This document shows, piece by piece, positions 22,635 through 31,257 of a stretch of 64,000 bases of DNA (positions are counted from its first letter, which is position 1; every line of letters starts with the position of its first letter). The notes below the pieces were generated by a model that saw only the letters and a list, made by a program, of their open reading frames with translations, was not told where the DNA came from and searched no databases. Origin of the DNA: CAZXSK01 sp964642855 (lineage in GTDB: Bacteria; Planctomycetota; Phycisphaerae; SM23-33); assembly GCA_964642855.1 (NCBI GenBank), contig CAZXSK010000001.1:113043-177042 (forward strand), written 5' to 3'. A program made the translations under genes and the position numbers.

Positions 22635-24164
22635 ATGAAGCGATGGATCCGTAACTTGGTATGGACGACGGGGGCGATGCTGCTTGCGATGGCGGCAGGC
22701 TGCCAGGACCCGCTGCACTTTCCGATGCACTCGATGGACAGAGCTGCCCGGGACGTCGGCGCAGCCGAAGCGTATGACGCCGACCACGACGGCCAGGCCG
22801 ACCTGTTCTTCTACGAAGCAGCCGGAGACGACCGGCGTATCGTGCGCATCGCCTACGACCGCGACGGCGACGCCAAGCCGGACCGCACCATCGAGCTGGA
22901 TGCCATTCCCGTCGACCAGTGCCGCCACCTGGTGGTGATTCTCGACGGGTTCGCGTGGCACGTCGTGCAGGAGTACCGCAAGCAGGGAGGTCTGCGCCTG
23001 TTCCACAGGCCGTCGAAGGTCGTTGCACCCTACCCCACGCTGACCGACATGTGCCTGGAGGACCTGCTCGGACACGTGCCCGTGGCTGGGTTCGAGGCGG
23101 AATACTACGACCACCGGCGCGACCGGGTTGTCGGCGGGGCGACCAGCTACCTTTCCGGACGAAACCAGCCCTACAACCGCCTGCTGCAGTACCGCGCCAA
23201 TCTGATTCTCGATGCGGTCGGCTACGTCGTGCCGTGGAAGGTCTTTGGCCACGAGATCGACAACATCCTCGAAACGCTCGACAAACGCCAGACGCGCGAG
23301 GTGCTGGCGTATGTGGTGAGTGCAGCCGGCGTGAGTACGCGGGACGGCAGGGACGGACAGGTCCGGTGCCTCCGGAAAGTGGACCGGCTCGTCCGCCAGG
23401 TGGTCACGGAAACGCAGGGCCTGACCAAGGTCACGCTGGTTTCCGACCACGGCCACAGCTACACACGCGCGCAGCGGGCGCCGCTGGAGAAGCACCTCAA
23501 AGACAAGGGATGGCGGCTCCGCAATCGGCTGTGCGATCCCAATGACGTGGTCTTCGTGCGGTTCGGCCTGGTGACCTATGCGTCCCTGTCGACGCGCAGG
23601 CCCGCGGCGCTTGCCAGGGATCTCGCCTCGGCGGAGGGCGTGGACCTCGTCAGCCATCGCAACCCGTCCAACCCCCTGTCGGTCGTCGTGACCGGCTCGA
23701 AAGACCCCAGCAGCGACGGCCCGGCGCCCCGTGCGATCATCCGGAGGACCGACAACGGGCGATTCGTCTACGAGCCCGTCGTCGGCGACCCGCTGGAGCT
23801 CAAGGACGCGCTGAGGTCGATCAAGCCAGATCGGGGCGGTTCGTACGACCCCGACGACCTGCTGAAGGCGACCGTCGACGCGAAATACCCCGCGCCCCTG
23901 CAGAGGATCTGGCGGGCGCATTTCAGCCTGGTCGAAAACCCGCCGGATGTGATCGTCTCGCTGAAGGACAGCTACTACACCGGCTCTGCGTCCTTCGGGC
24001 GGTTCGTGGACGTCGCAAGTACCCACGGCAGCCTGAACCGCACCAACAGCGTGACGTTCCTGATGTCCACCGCCGGGCGGCTGCCATCGGTTCTCCGATC
24101 ACGGGACGTTCCCGGAGCGATGGCCGAACTTCTCGAGGTACCCGCCTGGCCGATGCGGAAGTAG
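22635..24164 (+). CDS. Lipoprotein with alkaline-phosphatase-superfamily (phosphodiesterase-like) fold
   Basis: The 509-residue protein has a lipoprotein signal with lipobox LLAMAAGC (lipid-bearing C23). Two Asp-rich loops follow, DADHDGQAD and DRDGDAKPD, resembling EF-hand or dockerin-type calcium sites (about residues 48-84). After them come ILDGF (D104), PTLTDM (residues 134-139), SDHGHSY and STHGSL, in the order and spacing of the metal ligands and Thr/Ser nucleophile region of type I phosphodiesterases. I infer a surface-attached phosphodiesterase or phosphatase; the substrate is unknown. Start ATG 22635 follows GGAAGGTC. It is divergent from the dehydrogenase operon. Confidence 0.7.
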   Translation: MKRWIRNLVWTTGAMLLAMAAGCQDPLHFPMHSMDRAARDVGAAEAYDADHDGQADLFFYEAAGDDRRIVRIAYDRDGDAKPDRTIELDAIPVDQCRHLVVILDGFAWHVVQEYRKQGGLRLFHRPSKVVAPYPTLTDMCLEDLLGHVPVAGFEAEYYDHRRDRVVGGATSYLSGRNQPYNRLLQYRANLILDAVGYVVPWKVFGHEIDNILETLDKRQTREVLAYVVSAAGVSTRDGRDGQVRCLRKVDRLVRQVVTETQGLTKVTLVSDHGHSYTRAQRAPLEKHLKDKGWRLRNRLCDPNDVVFVRFGLVTYASLSTRRPAALARDLASAEGVDLVSHRNPSNPLSVVVTGSKDPSSDGPAPRAIIRRTDNGRFVYEPVVGDPLELKDALRSIKPDRGGSYDPDDLLKATVDAKYPAPLQRIWRAHFSLVENPPDVIVSLKDSYYTGSASFGRFVDVASTHGSLNRTNSVTFLMSTAGRLPSVLRSRDVPGAMAELLEVPAWPMRK

Positions 24165-24173
24165 CCGCCCGGG

Positions 24174-25994
24174 TCAGCGGCTGATCACGAAGATCGCCAT
24201 GTCGGCATTGAGGTTCGGATCCTGCTCGACCTTTTCGCCCTTCTCGATGTCCAGCGCAACGCGGTCGTGGATGCGGATGCCCTTGCTCTGGCAGAGGTCG
24301 GCGAAGTCGGCGATGGTGAAGAACCGCAGGTTCGGCGTGTTGTACCACTGATAGCTCAGCAGCCCGCCCGAGACCGGCGCCCGGCCCTGGTCATGCAGCA
24401 TCCTGCGCAGCTTGTGGTAGCCGAAGTTCGGGAAGCTCACGATGCACCGCTTGCCGACGCGGAGCATTTCGTCCAGAAGCCCCTCGACGTCCAGTACAGC
24501 CTGGAGCGTCAGCGAGAGCACGACGTAGTCGAACTGCCCGTCCCCGAAGACACGCAGGCCTTCGTTCAGGTCGCCTTGGATCACCTCGATGCCGCGACGG
24601 ACGCAGTCGATCACCCGCGTCTCCTTGACCTCCACGCCCATGATCCTGCCGTGCCCCCGGCTGCGGAGTTCGTCGAGCAGTCCGCCCGAGCCGCACCCGA
24701 GATCCAGCACGCTTGCGCCTTCAGGCACCAGCCGCAGGATGCGATCGTAATCCTTCCTGCCGGCGTGCACGAGCCTCGCCGAGGCGTGAAGTTCGTCGGC
24801 CTCGGGGGTGAAAGGCACCTCATCACCGAGACCCGAAAGGTTCAGCAGGAACGCACGCACCAGCTCGCCGTAGCTGTCCAGCTCGTCGGGCAGCAGGAAG
24901 GCATCGTGTCCGCAGTCGCTGCGCACATTGCAGTAGCTCACCGGCTTGCCCGCGGTGACCAGCGCGTCGACGATGCGGCGGGACTGGCTCGGCGGGAACA
25001 GCCAGTCGCTCGTGAAGCTGATCACCAGCCACCGTGCCTGGCTGGGCGAGAAGACCTCCGCAAGCTCTTCGACGCTGCTGCCCAGATCGAACAGGTCCAT
25101 CGCCAGCGACAGCGTGACGTAGCTGTTGGCGTCGAAGCGTTCCACGAACTTCGCGCCCTGGTGGGCGAGGTATGACCCCACGGAGAATCGCTTCTCAAAG
25201 TCGGTCTGCACGTCGCGGGGCTCGTTGCGGGTGGCGTCGAACTTCTCCCGCATGCTCTTGGGGGACAGGTACGTGATATGCCCCAGCATGCGCGCGATCG
25301 CCAGGCCCACGTCCGGCTTCGGGCCGCTGTCGTAATACTGCCCTCCGCGGTAATTCGGATCGTGGATAATCGCGTTGCGTCCGACCACGTCGAACGCCAG
25401 CGACTGGCTCGAGAGACGCGGCGAGGTGGCAATCGGAATCACGCCCCTGACCCGGTCGGGATGCGACGCGGCCCACTGGAGGACCTGGTGGCCTCCCATG
25501 GAGCCGCCCACCACGGCCAGCAGCTTTTCGATCTGCAGGTGGTCGACCAGGCGCTTCTGCACTTCGACCATGTCAGCCACGGTGACCGTAGGAAACGATC
25601 GGCCGTAGGGTTCGCCCGTCGCGGGGTTCGTGCTGTTGGGACCGGTCGTTCCTCGACACCCGCCCAGCACGTTCGGACAGATCACGAAGTAGCGATCGGT
25701 ATCGATGGCCTTGCCGGGCCCCACGAGCAGGTCCCACCAGCCCGGATTGTCGCCCTCGTCGTGGGCGGCGACATGGGAATCACCACTCAGCGCATGGCAG
25801 ATGAGCACGGCGTTGTCCCGCCGGTCATTCAGTTGACCATACGTTTCGTACGCCACCTCGACCTTTTCGAGCACGCCCCCGACGGCCAGGTGCAGCGGCT
25901 CGTCGAATGTCGCCTTCTGCAGATGGCGGAGAGGCGTTGCGCCGCGGATGCTGTCGCTGCTTTCAAACAGTTCTTCGCTGGGTTTCTGCGTCAT
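24174..25994 (-). CDS. metX: Homoserine O-acetyltransferase MetX fused to MetW
   Basis: This 606-residue protein joins two methionine proteins. Residues 1-385 are an alpha/beta-hydrolase MetX with nucleophile S165 in GGSMGG, D330 in SDWLFPP and H363 in CGHDAF. It acetylates (or succinylates) homoserine. Residues about 415-606 are MetW, a methyltransferase-like protein with DLGCGSGG at 431-438, needed for MetX function in several bacteria. The two are usually separate neighbouring genes; here one frame continues without a stop. ATG 25994 follows GGGAAG. The 215 codons upstream are an antisense-like shadow of metY and were discarded. It lies 50 bases after metY, under the SAM riboswitch. Confidence 0.93.
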   Translation of the reverse strand: MTQKPSEELFESSDSIRGATPLRHLQKATFDEPLHLAVGGVLEKVEVAYETYGQLNDRRDNAVLICHALSGDSHVAAHDEGDNPGWWDLLVGPGKAIDTDRYFVICPNVLGGCRGTTGPNSTNPATGEPYGRSFPTVTVADMVEVQKRLVDHLQIEKLLAVVGGSMGGHQVLQWAASHPDRVRGVIPIATSPRLSSQSLAFDVVGRNAIIHDPNYRGGQYYDSGPKPDVGLAIARMLGHITYLSPKSMREKFDATRNEPRDVQTDFEKRFSVGSYLAHQGAKFVERFDANSYVTLSLAMDLFDLGSSVEELAEVFSPSQARWLVISFTSDWLFPPSQSRRIVDALVTAGKPVSYCNVRSDCGHDAFLLPDELDSYGELVRAFLLNLSGLGDEVPFTPEADELHASARLVHAGRKDYDRILRLVPEGASVLDLGCGSGGLLDELRSRGHGRIMGVEVKETRVIDCVRRGIEVIQGDLNEGLRVFGDGQFDYVVLSLTLQAVLDVEGLLDEMLRVGKRCIVSFPNFGYHKLRRMLHDQGRAPVSGGLLSYQWYNTPNLRFFTIADFADLCQSKGIRIHDRVALDIEKGEKVEQDPNLNADMAIFVISR

Positions 25995-26044
25995 GCTCTT
26001 CCCTGTCTCAACGTTCCGCAAAACACACAGGCCTCTCCGGGCGC

Positions 26045-27355
26045 CTACTGCTGGGACGCCTTGAGAGCCTGATCCAGATCGGCGCGGATGTCCGATTCGT
26101 CTTCGATGCCCACGCACAGTCGAACGTACCCGGGCGTTACGCCCGTGGCAAGCTGCTCCTGCTCGGTCAGCTGCTGGTGGGTCGTCGAGGCCGGGTGGAT
26201 CACCAGCGTCTTGGCGTCGCCGATGTTGGCGAGGTGGCTGGCCAGTTGCACGGCGTTGATGAACTTGATGCCCGCTTCCTTGCCGCCCTTGATCTCGAAG
26301 CCGATGATCCCGCCATTGCCCTCCGGCATGTACCTCCTGGCTAGCTGGTGATACGGATGGTCCTCCAGGCCGGGGTAGTTCACTGACTCCACGGCCGGGT
26401 GGTCGCGCAGCCATCTGGCGATCGCCAGCGCGTTGGACGCATGGCGTTCCATCCGAAGGTGAAGCGTCTCGATCCCCAGCAGGAACAGGAAAGCTGCGAA
26501 GGGGCTCATGCACCCGCCCGTGTCGCGAAGCCAGTGCGTGCGGATGTGCACGACGAAGGCGACATTGCCGATCGGCTTGAGCGCCTCGGTGAAGACCACG
26601 CCGTGGTATGCGTCGTCGGGCTGGCAGAACTCCGGCCACTTCTCCGGGTCGTCGGCCCAGGGGAAGTTCCCACTGTCGACCACCGCTCCGCCGACGTGTA
26701 CGCCGTGGCCTCCGAGGTACTTGGTGGTGGAATAGACCACGATGTCCGCCCCGTGCTCGATCGGCCGGAACAGCGCGGGAGTCATCACCGTGTTGTCGAC
26801 GATCAGGGGCAGCCCGTGGGCGTGGGCGATCTCGGCGATGCGCTCGAAATCGGGCACGTCGTTCTTCGGGTTGCCCTGGCTTTCGATATACACGCAGCGG
26901 GTGTCATCGTCGATCAGGTCGGCGATCGTCTCGGGCTCGTTGGGCGAGAAGAATTTCGTCTCGATGTTGAGTTTCTTGAACGTCTGGGTGAACAGCGTCC
27001 ACGTGCCGCCATACAGGCTGGTACCCGTGACAATGTTCTGCCCGCTGTGGGTAATCGTGAGAATCGCCGCGCTGATGGCAGCCATGCCGCTGGAGAATGT
27101 CAGTGCAGCGGCGCCGCCGTCCAGTGCAGCCAGTCGCTTCTCCAGTACGTCACAGGTCGGGTTCATCAGCCGGGAGTAGATGTTCCCGAATTCCTTGAGC
27201 GCGAACAGGTCGGCAGCGTGGTCGGTGCTTTCGAAGTTGTAGGCGGCGGTGGCGTAGATGGGCACCGCCCGGGAATGGGTGGCGGGGTCGTCTTCCTGAC
27301 CCGCGTGCAGGGCGCGGGTCCCGATTCCGGTCTGTTGTTGGTTCTTGTCGGTCAT
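26045..27355 (-). CDS. metY: O-acetylhomoserine aminocarboxypropyltransferase (O-acetylhomoserine sulfhydrylase)
   Basis: The 436-residue PLP enzyme makes homocysteine from O-acetylhomoserine and sulfide. IYSRLMNPTCDVLEKR is the Cys/Met metabolism family signature, SSGMAAI binds PLP, VDNTVMTP holds the PLP-nitrogen Asp, and STTKYLGGHG contains the Schiff-base Lys. Its long form matches MetY rather than MetB. ATG 27355 follows AAAGGAAACGCC. It is the first gene behind the SAM-I-clan riboswitch and feeds on the product of the adjacent MetX-MetW fusion, so the operon covers direct sulfhydrylation. Confidence 0.96.
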   Translation of the reverse strand: MTDKNQQQTGIGTRALHAGQEDDPATHSRAVPIYATAAYNFESTDHAADLFALKEFGNIYSRLMNPTCDVLEKRLAALDGGAAALTFSSGMAAISAAILTITHSGQNIVTGTSLYGGTWTLFTQTFKKLNIETKFFSPNEPETIADLIDDDTRCVYIESQGNPKNDVPDFERIAEIAHAHGLPLIVDNTVMTPALFRPIEHGADIVVYSTTKYLGGHGVHVGGAVVDSGNFPWADDPEKWPEFCQPDDAYHGVVFTEALKPIGNVAFVVHIRTHWLRDTGGCMSPFAAFLFLLGIETLHLRMERHASNALAIARWLRDHPAVESVNYPGLEDHPYHQLARRYMPEGNGGIIGFEIKGGKEAGIKFINAVQLASHLANIGDAKTLVIHPASTTHQQLTEQEQLATGVTPGYVRLCVGIEDESDIRADLDQALKASQQ

Positions 27356-27455
27356 GGCGTTTCCTTTCGTAAGCGACGGCTGCGAGCGAATCCGTACCCA
27401 ATACAGACGATTTCCCAATCGTAGGCATCGAGCGTGAGGAAACGCGGAAGGGGGA

Positions 27456-27480
27456 GACGTCAACGCAACGGTTGACCGTC
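27456..27480 (-). promoter_or_regulatory. Hairpin between the SAM riboswitch and metY
   Basis: On the minus strand GTCAAC-CGTTGC-GTTGAC, extended by a GAC/GTC pair set across a bulged base, forms a stem about 40 bases after the aptamer and 100 bases before metY. It is a candidate part of the expression platform; a clear terminator T-tract is lacking. Confidence 0.4.
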
Positions 27481-27519
27481 GGATACGGGCGGAATTGCCG
27501 ACTCAGGTCAGACTCGCCG

Positions 27520-27620
27520 GCCACATCGCTCCCTTCCGGGCTGGCTGCGGCACCTTATCGCTCGCGACAGGTTGCCGTGCGGTCACAGGGCCAGTACCCT
27601 CACGCACTCTTGATGCCGAA
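27520..27620 (-). promoter_or_regulatory. SAM-I-clan riboswitch (S-box-like) in the metY-metXW leader
   Basis: The leader RNA reads CATCAAGAG, then GAGGGTACTGGCCC, GCACGGCAACC and AAGGTGC in the order and spacing of the SAM-I aptamer core. A short closing helix GCATC/GATGT joins the ends, and a CCC-GGAA-GGG hairpin follows the core. The part after AAGGTGC differs from classic Bacillus examples, so it may be of the SAM-IV or SAM-I/IV subtype. SAM binding would be expected to lower expression of metY and metXW. Confidence 0.85.
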
Positions 27621-27623
27621 CTC

Positions 27624-27652
27624 ACTATCGGTGGACGGCGGGGAAGCGTCAA
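27624..27652 (-). promoter_or_regulatory. Sigma-70 promoter of the methionine operon
   Basis: On the minus strand TTGACG (27652-27647), a 17-base spacer and GATAGT (27629-27624) place the start near 27617, exactly at the 5' end of the riboswitch. Confidence 0.7.
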
Positions 27653-27655
27653 GCG

Positions 27656-27695
27656 AAAAAAAGAAAGAGAGCAGGCCGCGGCCGCATGGCTCCGG
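27656..27695 (-). terminator. Terminator of the response-regulator gene
   Basis: Just after the response-regulator stop (27702) the minus strand has GC-rich symmetric sequence (GGCCGCGGCC, flanked by GAGC/GCTC), then CTCTTTCTTTTTTT. It overlaps the methionine promoter region. Confidence 0.5.
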
Positions 27696-27701
27696 ACGGA
27701 T

Positions 27702-28133
27702 CTACCCCTGCAGGACGCTGTCGATCTTCTCGCGAAGGTCCTCGATGCGGAACGGTTTGGCGACCACCTCCGAGAAGCCGTGTGCCTTGTAGTCCTGCAG
27801 GTCCGGCGAGCTCGAATAGCCCGAAGACATGATCCCGCGGACCCCGGGATCGATCGCCCGAAGCTCCGCCATCGCCTCCCTGCCCCCCATTCCCTCCTGC
27901 ACGGTCAGGTCCATCAGGACCACGTGGAAAGGCCTGCCGCTTTCCATCGCCAAGCGGTATTTCTCCACGGCCGAGGCGCCCTCGGGAGCCGTCTCCACGT
28001 CGTAGCCGAGGCGGCTGAGCAGTTTCTCGGTCACGGTAAGGACGGCCGGCTCGTCGTCCATCACCAGGACGCGCAGAGAGCCTTGTTCCGGCCCGTAGCC
28101 TTCGTTTTCCGCATATGTGCCGAAACCGGCCAT
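27702..28133 (-). CDS. Single-domain response regulator
   Basis: The 143-residue protein is a CheY-like receiver without an output domain. The acidic pair is D26-D27 (LVMDDEP), the phospho-acceptor is D75 (VVLMD), the switch serine lies in SSGYSS and the conserved Lys is K126 (VAKPF). The pattern resembles receivers that follow hybrid kinases. I chose ATG 28133 because GGTGGAG precedes it. A consensus TATAAT ends 6 bases before a GTG at 28205, so a leaderless form with 24 more residues is a real alternative. No kinase is adjacent. Confidence 0.88.
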   Translation of the reverse strand: MAGFGTYAENEGYGPEQGSLRVLVMDDEPAVLTVTEKLLSRLGYDVETAPEGASAVEKYRLAMESGRPFHVVLMDLTVQEGMGGREAMAELRAIDPGVRGIMSSGYSSSPDLQDYKAHGFSEVVAKPFRIEDLREKIDSVLQG

Positions 28134-28394
28134 AGTCGCTCCACCGGTGAGATGTGCAGGCCGCTGCCCCCTCTGACCCTCGATGAGGGCAATCTTCCTT
28201 GCCACTTGGAATTATAATCGCGAACCAACCTGGTGCGAGATAATTTCTGCGGAGAGTCTTCTGCTGCCTGCCCCACCGGGAGTTGTCCGCGCCCAACGAC
28301 CAGTCATGCCTTTTCTCGTTGCGTTTCTTCGTCCGGGCTGCAGAATGCAGACGGTCCGAGATCCAACTCGATGTTCCATCAGCCGAGGCCCCCG

Positions 28395-29414
28395 ATGAGT
28401 TCTGCTTTCATTCTGGCTGCCGACCTGGGCGAGCTGCCCGGCCAGTTGCTGCACATCCTGTACTACATCGTCCTGCCGATTCTGCTGCTGGCCGGCGTGG
28501 GCTACCTGCTGCAGCGCGTGGTCCGGCTGGACATGCCCACGCTGCGCAAGCTCAACTTCTATTTTGTCATCCCGTGCATGATCTACGGTTCGGTGGTCAC
28601 GGCCCGGGTGACCCCTGGCGACGTGGGAACGGTGGTGCTGTTCGCCCTGGCGCTGCTGGCGTGCATGGGAGTCATCACCTACCTGGCTTGCATTGTGCGT
28701 CGCGTTCCCCGCGACCGGCGATCCGCCGCCGTGATGACGGTGATTTTCCACAACTCGGGCAATTTCGGGCTGCCGCTGCAGGATCTCGCCTTCCGCAGCC
28801 AAGGGCTGGGCGCTGAGGCCAAGAGTCTCCAGGCGTTCGTGATGATCACTCAGAACTTCGTGACATTTACGCTGGGGATCGTGTTGGCTGCCTCGGGAGG
28901 CTCGCACGAGCGGCGATGGCGCGACAACCTGATGCACATCGTGAAGTTCCCCCCGGTCTACGCCCTGGCCGCGGGGGTTCTTACCGTGCAGATCCGCCAG
29001 TGGATCGGCTCGGAGGGGGCCACCGACGCACTTGGGGCATTGCGCCCCTTCTGGGAAGTAATCAAGCATATCAAGGGGGCGTTCATCGCCATCGCGCTAT
29101 GCACGCTGGGCGCCCAGCTTGCGCTCGTCTCCCGCGGAGGCAGGAAGTACCCCGTCACGATGTCGGTGATCCTGCGGCTGCTGGTCGGCCCGGCCGTCGG
29201 GCTGGGTTTGATTTTCCTGATGGGCCTGCAGGGCTTTCTCGCCCAGATGCTGCTGATCAGCACGTCCAGCCCCACGGCGGTCAACTGCATGATGATCTGC
29301 CTGGAGTTCGACAACCACCCGGACTACGCAGCGAAGGCGGTGTTCTACTCCACGCTGATCTCGCCGGTAACGGTCACGCTGGTGATCTTCCTGTCAGGGA
29401 CGGGGATCGTCTGA
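28395..29414 (+). CDS. AEC (auxin efflux carrier) family transporter
   Basis: The 339-residue membrane protein has about ten hydrophobic helices and the AEC hallmark HNSGNFGLPL in the first half, with an Asn-rich second motif (STSSPTAVN) in the second half. AEC carriers move organic acids such as malate or small aromatic compounds; the substrate is not predictable. ATG 28395 follows GAGGCCCCC. The 54 codons upstream are unlike the family and were omitted. It converges on the next gene. Confidence 0.9.
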   Translation: MSSAFILAADLGELPGQLLHILYYIVLPILLLAGVGYLLQRVVRLDMPTLRKLNFYFVIPCMIYGSVVTARVTPGDVGTVVLFALALLACMGVITYLACIVRRVPRDRRSAAVMTVIFHNSGNFGLPLQDLAFRSQGLGAEAKSLQAFVMITQNFVTFTLGIVLAASGGSHERRWRDNLMHIVKFPPVYALAAGVLTVQIRQWIGSEGATDALGALRPFWEVIKHIKGAFIAIALCTLGAQLALVSRGGRKYPVTMSVILRLLVGPAVGLGLIFLMGLQGFLAQMLLISTSSPTAVNCMMICLEFDNHPDYAAKAVFYSTLISPVTVTLVIFLSGTGIV

Positions 29415-29451
29415 GCCAGCGGGGCCCGCTCGTCTGTCCCGCGCGAAGCGA

Positions 29452-30291
29452 TCACCTGCGGAACACGTCGGTGATCTCGAAGCGGGCGACATGGGCTTTG
29501 TGCTTCTCGCAGACGACGAATTCGAACTCCGCGTGCGTCTGGTCCTTCTGCACCTGGAACTCGTAGGTAATCTTGCCCTTGTCCCCGAACGGCGTGCCCT
29601 TGACCCACCTGCCCCCGCCGATGCGATTGCCCTCTTTGTCGATGGCGTAGATCGCCTCCACGAAGGGCCCGTCCGTCCCCTCCTTGCGGCGCTCGTAGTC
29701 CGCCACGAGCGTCAGCACCTGCTTCTCGCTCATCTTCAGCATGCGAATCCGAAGCCGCACGTCGTCGTGCACCTTCTCGGGCTTCTCCATCACCACCGCC
29801 GGAAGTCGCTGGGTCTTGCGCTCCTCGCCGACGATCACCCGCGCCTCGGCGACGATCTTGTCGATCGTGTAGGGATTGGCGGTCACGTACATGTCTTTCA
29901 GCTCGATCGCAGCAGTGCGCTCGTGAAAGGCGTTGTAGTCGACCGTCTTGTGCGGTTCGTACTTCTTCGAGGTCTCGAGCATGTTCTCGCCATCGGCATC
30001 CAGGACCTTGACGACCTTGACGTACTCGCACACGCCCACCGCATCGATCTCGAAAGGCCGGCGGATGGCGCCTTTCAACTCGATCTTGTAGTCCGATCGC
30101 TTGGGCTGCTGGAAGTCGACGTCGCAGTCGGTCTCCATTTCGTGCCATTGCAGCCGGAACTCGAGCTTCTCATCCTGGAAGCCGTCGACCTGGTCGTTCC
30201 AGTTTGCCACATCCGCGAGCACTGCCGCGGACACACACGCAACACCTGCCAGGGACGCAATCATCCACCGTTTCCATCGACGGGACATCAT
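29452..30291 (-). CDS. Secreted protein of unknown function
   Basis: The 279-residue product starts MMSRRWKRWMIASLAGVACVSAAVLADVA, a signal peptide with a cleavage site near residue 27. The mature part is hydrophilic and alternates beta-like strands with charged loops; two Trp and several KPEK/EKHK elements are visible. I do not recognise a family. The start is supported by AAGGAG 8 bases before ATG 30291. Confidence 0.65.
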   Translation of the reverse strand: MMSRRWKRWMIASLAGVACVSAAVLADVANWNDQVDGFQDEKLEFRLQWHEMETDCDVDFQQPKRSDYKIELKGAIRRPFEIDAVGVCEYVKVVKVLDADGENMLETSKKYEPHKTVDYNAFHERTAAIELKDMYVTANPYTIDKIVAEARVIVGEERKTQRLPAVVMEKPEKVHDDVRLRIRMLKMSEKQVLTLVADYERRKEGTDGPFVEAIYAIDKEGNRIGGGRWVKGTPFGDKGKITYEFQVQKDQTHAEFEFVVCEKHKAHVARFEITDVFRR

Positions 30292-30458
30292 GGCTGATCT
30301 CCTTTTCTGCGAATCAGGGCACGGGTCTGCCGGAGCAGGATACCACACGCCGCGACCAGCCGCACCAAACCACCCGGTTGACGCCGACTGGCGATACTCT
30401 TAGAACACGGATATCGAATGGAGTTCCCGCGACGCATGCCGTCCCAGTGGAGAGGCAC

Positions 30459-31253
30459 ATGAGCGCCATCGACGTACACACACACGCCTTCCCCGATTCG
30501 CTCGCCAAACGGGCCATCAAAACACTCGCCGCCCAGGGCGACTGGGACGCGGTCGGCAACGGGAAGGTCAAGGGCCTGGTCAAGTCGATGGACCGCGCCG
30601 ACATCGACATCTCGGTGGTCTGTGCCATCGCCACCAAGCCCGGCCAGACCGACGCCATCCTGGATTGGTGCAAGCAGATCCGCTCCGACCGGATCGAGGC
30701 GTTCCCGTCGGTCCATCCCGACACGCCCGACGCCGCCGACGCGGTACTCCGAATCGTCGAGGAGGGATTCCACGGCATCAAGCTGCACCCGATGTACCAG
30801 GACTTCGCCGCCGACGAGCCGCGAATGGACCCCATCTACGCTGCCGCCCAGGAAGCTGGGCTGGTGGTCACGTTCCACTGCGGCCGCGACATCGCCTTCC
30901 CCGAAGACGACGACCGCGCCGCCCCGGCGCGCATGCGATCGGTCATCGACCGCTACCCGAATCTGCAACTCCTCTGCACGCACATGGGAGGCTGGGAGGA
31001 CTGGGACGACGCCTTCGAGAACCTCCTCGACACCGGCGCCTATATCGAGACGTCCTTCTCGCTCGACCGCCTGCCCGTCGAGAAAGCGAGGGACATGATC
31101 CTCCGGTACGGTACGGATCGCGTGATGTACGGCTCGGACTGGCCGTGGAACGACCAGGGCGAGGAAATCGCCCGCATACGCCGGCTGGAGCTCGACGACA
31201 ACGTCACCCGCGCGATCCTCTGGGGCAACGCAGCAAGAATGCTCGGATACTGA
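30459..31253 (+). CDS. Amidohydrolase family 2 (TIM-barrel metal-dependent hydrolase)
   Basis: The 264-residue enzyme belongs to the amidohydrolase-2 (decarboxylase/lactonase) group. The N-terminal IDVHTHAF supplies the first two metal His (H7, H9), followed by IKLHP, FHCGRD, LLCTHMGG and the catalytic-Asp motif YGSDWPW. Members hydrolyse or decarboxylate cyclic and aromatic acids; the substrate is unknown. The start at 30459 follows GGAGAGGCAC. It ends 4 bases before the convergent URO-D-like gene. Confidence 0.88.
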   Translation: MSAIDVHTHAFPDSLAKRAIKTLAAQGDWDAVGNGKVKGLVKSMDRADIDISVVCAIATKPGQTDAILDWCKQIRSDRIEAFPSVHPDTPDAADAVLRIVEEGFHGIKLHPMYQDFAADEPRMDPIYAAAQEAGLVVTFHCGRDIAFPEDDDRAAPARMRSVIDRYPNLQLLCTHMGGWEDWDDAFENLLDTGAYIETSFSLDRLPVEKARDMILRYGTDRVMYGSDWPWNDQGEEIARIRRLELDDNVTRAILWGNAARMLGY

Positions 31254-31257
31254 GGGG

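Noticed and set aside
22537..23028. 164-codon N-terminal extension of the dehydrogenase
   Set aside because: Arg-rich, overlaps the divergent lipoprotein and goes beyond the normal family start.
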